Assembly (NCBI GenBank): GCA_030597375.1
Contig: JAUVRX010000007.1
Span: 1-33,354, forward strand
Length of the DNA: 33,354 bases
Source: Acidobacteriota bacterium
GTDB lineage: Bacteria; Acidobacteriota; Thermoanaerobaculia; Multivoradales; JAHEKO01
Reading direction: 5' to 3'
The stretch's first letter is position 1; the number at the start of each line of letters is the position of its first letter. A program made the position numbers and the translations under genes. Below are positions 32,381 through 33,354 of this stretch, in pieces. Below the pieces are notes generated by a model. That model ran no database searches, was not told the DNA's origin, and was given only the letters and a program-made list of their open reading frames with translations.

Positions 32381-32422
32381 AGGGCTTGAAGCGGCCGGAC
32401 CTGTGCCGGCCGGGGTGTGTGG
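32381..32422. repeat. Intergenic hairpin repeat, copy 4
   Basis: Matches 14115-14156 with one substitution. It includes the perfect CGGCCGG-ACCTGTG-CCGGCCG hairpin at 32392-32412 and starts 6 bp after the membrane-protein stop. Confidence 0.8.
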
Positions 32423-32462
32423 AGGTACCCGGGGGAGGGCGCAAGGCTCTCCCTACAATCTT

Positions 32463-32494
32463 CACTGCCTCACTGCCTCACTGCCTCACTGCCC
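32463..32494. repeat. 8-bp tandem repeat (CACTGCCT x4)
   Basis: Three perfect CACTGCCT units and a fourth ending CCC. Two degenerate units of the same motif occur at 33125-33140, in the corresponding place of the neighbouring repeat copy. Confidence 0.85.
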
Positions 32495-32588
32495 AGGGGT
32501 CCAAGAGAGGAGCGCTTGCCCGCTCCCGTGGTTCGTTGGTGAGATTGGACCAGGCCCGAAGTGTCGGGAGGCACAGGGAGAACCCAAG

Positions 32589-32933
32589 ATGAGTGAGCTT
32601 GCGGATGGGATCTGTATACCTTGTCGGGGAGGCGTGCCTCCTCTGGAAGGTGAAGAGCTGGAGAGTCTCTACGAACGGCTCGGTAACGACTGGCAACTGG
32701 TGGACGGCCACCATCTCGAGAAGGAGTTCCGTTTCGGCAATTTCGCCCAGGCTCTCGCCTTCACGAATCGGGTCGGGCAGCTAGCGGAGAGGGTGGACCA
32801 TCACCCGGAGATCTTCCTGACCTGGGGTAGGGTGCGGCTGAAGATCTGGACCCACAAGATCGATGGTCTGACCGCGAGCGATTTCTTCTGGGCCGCAAAG
32901 GCCGATCGACTCGAGGGTGGTACAGGCGGGTGA
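32589..32933 (+). CDS. Pterin-4a-carbinolamine dehydratase (PhhB/PCD)
   Basis: 114 residues. The ATG at 32589 follows GGGAG at nine bases; longer readings from upstream would translate the intergenic repeat and were rejected. The catalytic signature DHHPE (Asp70-His71-His72-Pro73) is present in the context VGQLAERVDHHPEIFLTW. The terminal KIDGLTASDFFWAAKAD matches the family's C-terminus, which usually has THxxGGLTxxDxxLAxxID. The enzyme dehydrates 4a-hydroxy-tetrahydrobiopterin to recycle the cofactor of aromatic-amino-acid hydroxylases; bacterial copies are often found without such a hydroxylase, and none is visible here. The N-terminus carries a CIPCRGG segment also common in this family. 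Confidence 0.93.
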   Translation: MSELADGICIPCRGGVPPLEGEELESLYERLGNDWQLVDGHHLEKEFRFGNFAQALAFTNRVGQLAERVDHHPEIFLTWGRVRLKIWTHKIDGLTASDFFWAAKADRLEGGTGG

Positions 32934-33185
32934 TGCCCCGTCCATCCTGGGGCTAGGGTCCTGGGTCCTGAAGCGGCCGGCGCCCTTGGCCACCAATGGT
33001 GCAGTTATCCAACGAGGTTTCCGATGGGAGGCCCGTCCGGGGTGTGAGGGGGGCCGGATCCCGGGGGAGAGCCTCGCGCGTGGCCCAATACGACCAAGAA
33101 CCCGGAGCCAAGACCTCGGATCCTCATTGCCTCACTGCTTCAAAGATCGACCGGGAGACAACGTCTGGCCACTTCAAGCCCTTAA
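32934..33185. repeat. Intergenic repeat mosaic, copy 5
   Basis: No gene is visible. It begins with a CTGAAGCGGCCGG core (weak hairpin), then GGGGTGTG-AGG and CCCGGGGGAG blocks shared with copy 4. Next is the 28-bp block 33063-33090, which is inverted relative to 14187-14214, then two degenerate CACTGCCT units (33125-33140). It ends CTTCAAGCCCTTAA directly against the MITE-like element. Confidence 0.6.
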
Positions 33186-33354
33186 CCCGCATTATTCATG
33201 ACGCCGCGAGCAGATTGTGGAAAGCGTCTGTCAGATCTGGTCACCCACAGGGAGGAGCACCGGAGGCAACCTTGCGGGTTGCTGAGGAGCGACGAGCGAG
33301 GACGGCCTGAGATGGCGGGCGATCTCCACCAGATGCCGTGGGGCTCATGAATAA
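33186..33354. mobile_element. MITE-like element, second copy (right end cut by window)
   Basis: Starts CCCGCATTATTCATGA after TTAA and runs to the window edge at TCATGAATAA, six bases short of the expected end. Over 169 bases it differs from 23024-23192 at eight positions, with no indels. Confidence 0.8.

Noticed and set aside
32463-32494. Short regular repeats as a CRISPR array
   Set aside because: 8-bp direct tandem units without spacers; no cas genes in the window.
32403-32588. N-terminal extension of the carbinolamine dehydratase
   Set aside because: It translates the intergenic hairpin and CACTGCCT repeats; the ATG at 32589 has its own Shine-Dalgarno and matches family length.

Overview
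The window is high-GC bacterial chromosome with densely packed genes, many GTG/TTG starts and frequent 4-bp stop/start overlaps. Several lipoproteins, an outer-membrane beta-barrel-like protein, a periplasmic lytic transglycosylase and a Wzm/Wzt glycan exporter indicate a diderm. A GWxTD-type protein and an acidic GAF-like protein with a helical C-terminus of a kind I associate with Acidobacteriota make that phylum (Thermoanaerobaculia-like) my best guess. This is inference from gene types; no rRNA is present.

Layout. 1-7.2 kb is a mixed region: a 5'-3' exonuclease cut by the window edge (leftward), a P1B-4 metal-transport ATPase (rightward), a small membrane protein, a HAD acid-phosphatase lipoprotein, a wax-ester-synthase/DGAT-like protein lacking its catalytic His, a DUF1579-like exported protein, and three small zinc-ribbon or ACT-type proteins. 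7.3-11.6 kb runs rightward: an amino-acid-type ABC binding lipoprotein, the polysaccharide exporter pair wzm-wzt (ATGA overlap) and a GWxTD-like protein. At 11.7-14.1 kb a beta-barrel-like gene and an M49-like metallopeptidase lipoprotein diverge.

22.9-14.3 kb is read leftward. It holds a GAF-like acidic-repeat protein, an Slt-type transglycosylase, a CAU tRNA with its own terminator, and then a chain of six overlapping genes: COG1579 zinc-ribbon coiled coil, RNase HI-like, YggS, an unknown 99-residue protein, an AbiEii-type nucleotidyltransferase and imidazolonepropionase (hutI). The 99-aa/AbiEii pair looks like a toxin-antitoxin module built into a translationally coupled housekeeping chain.

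23.3-32.9 kb runs rightward and contains the macromolecular-synthesis operon in the order rpsU - terminator - mutS2 - dnaG - rpoD, preceded by a BamE/TPR-like lipoprotein. It is followed by tRNA-Asn, an ECF sigma factor with a cysteine-bearing tail, a one-pass membrane protein and pterin-4a-carbinolamine dehydratase.

Two repeat classes occupy the gaps. One is a 175-bp MITE-like element with 16-bp terminal inverted repeats, complete at 23024-23198 and running off the end of the window from 33186. The other is a mosaic family of hairpin-bearing intergenic repeats (about 2.55, 2.75, 3.9, 14.1, 32.4 and 33.0 kb), found just after gene 3' ends. No CRISPR array, transposase or phage gene was seen.
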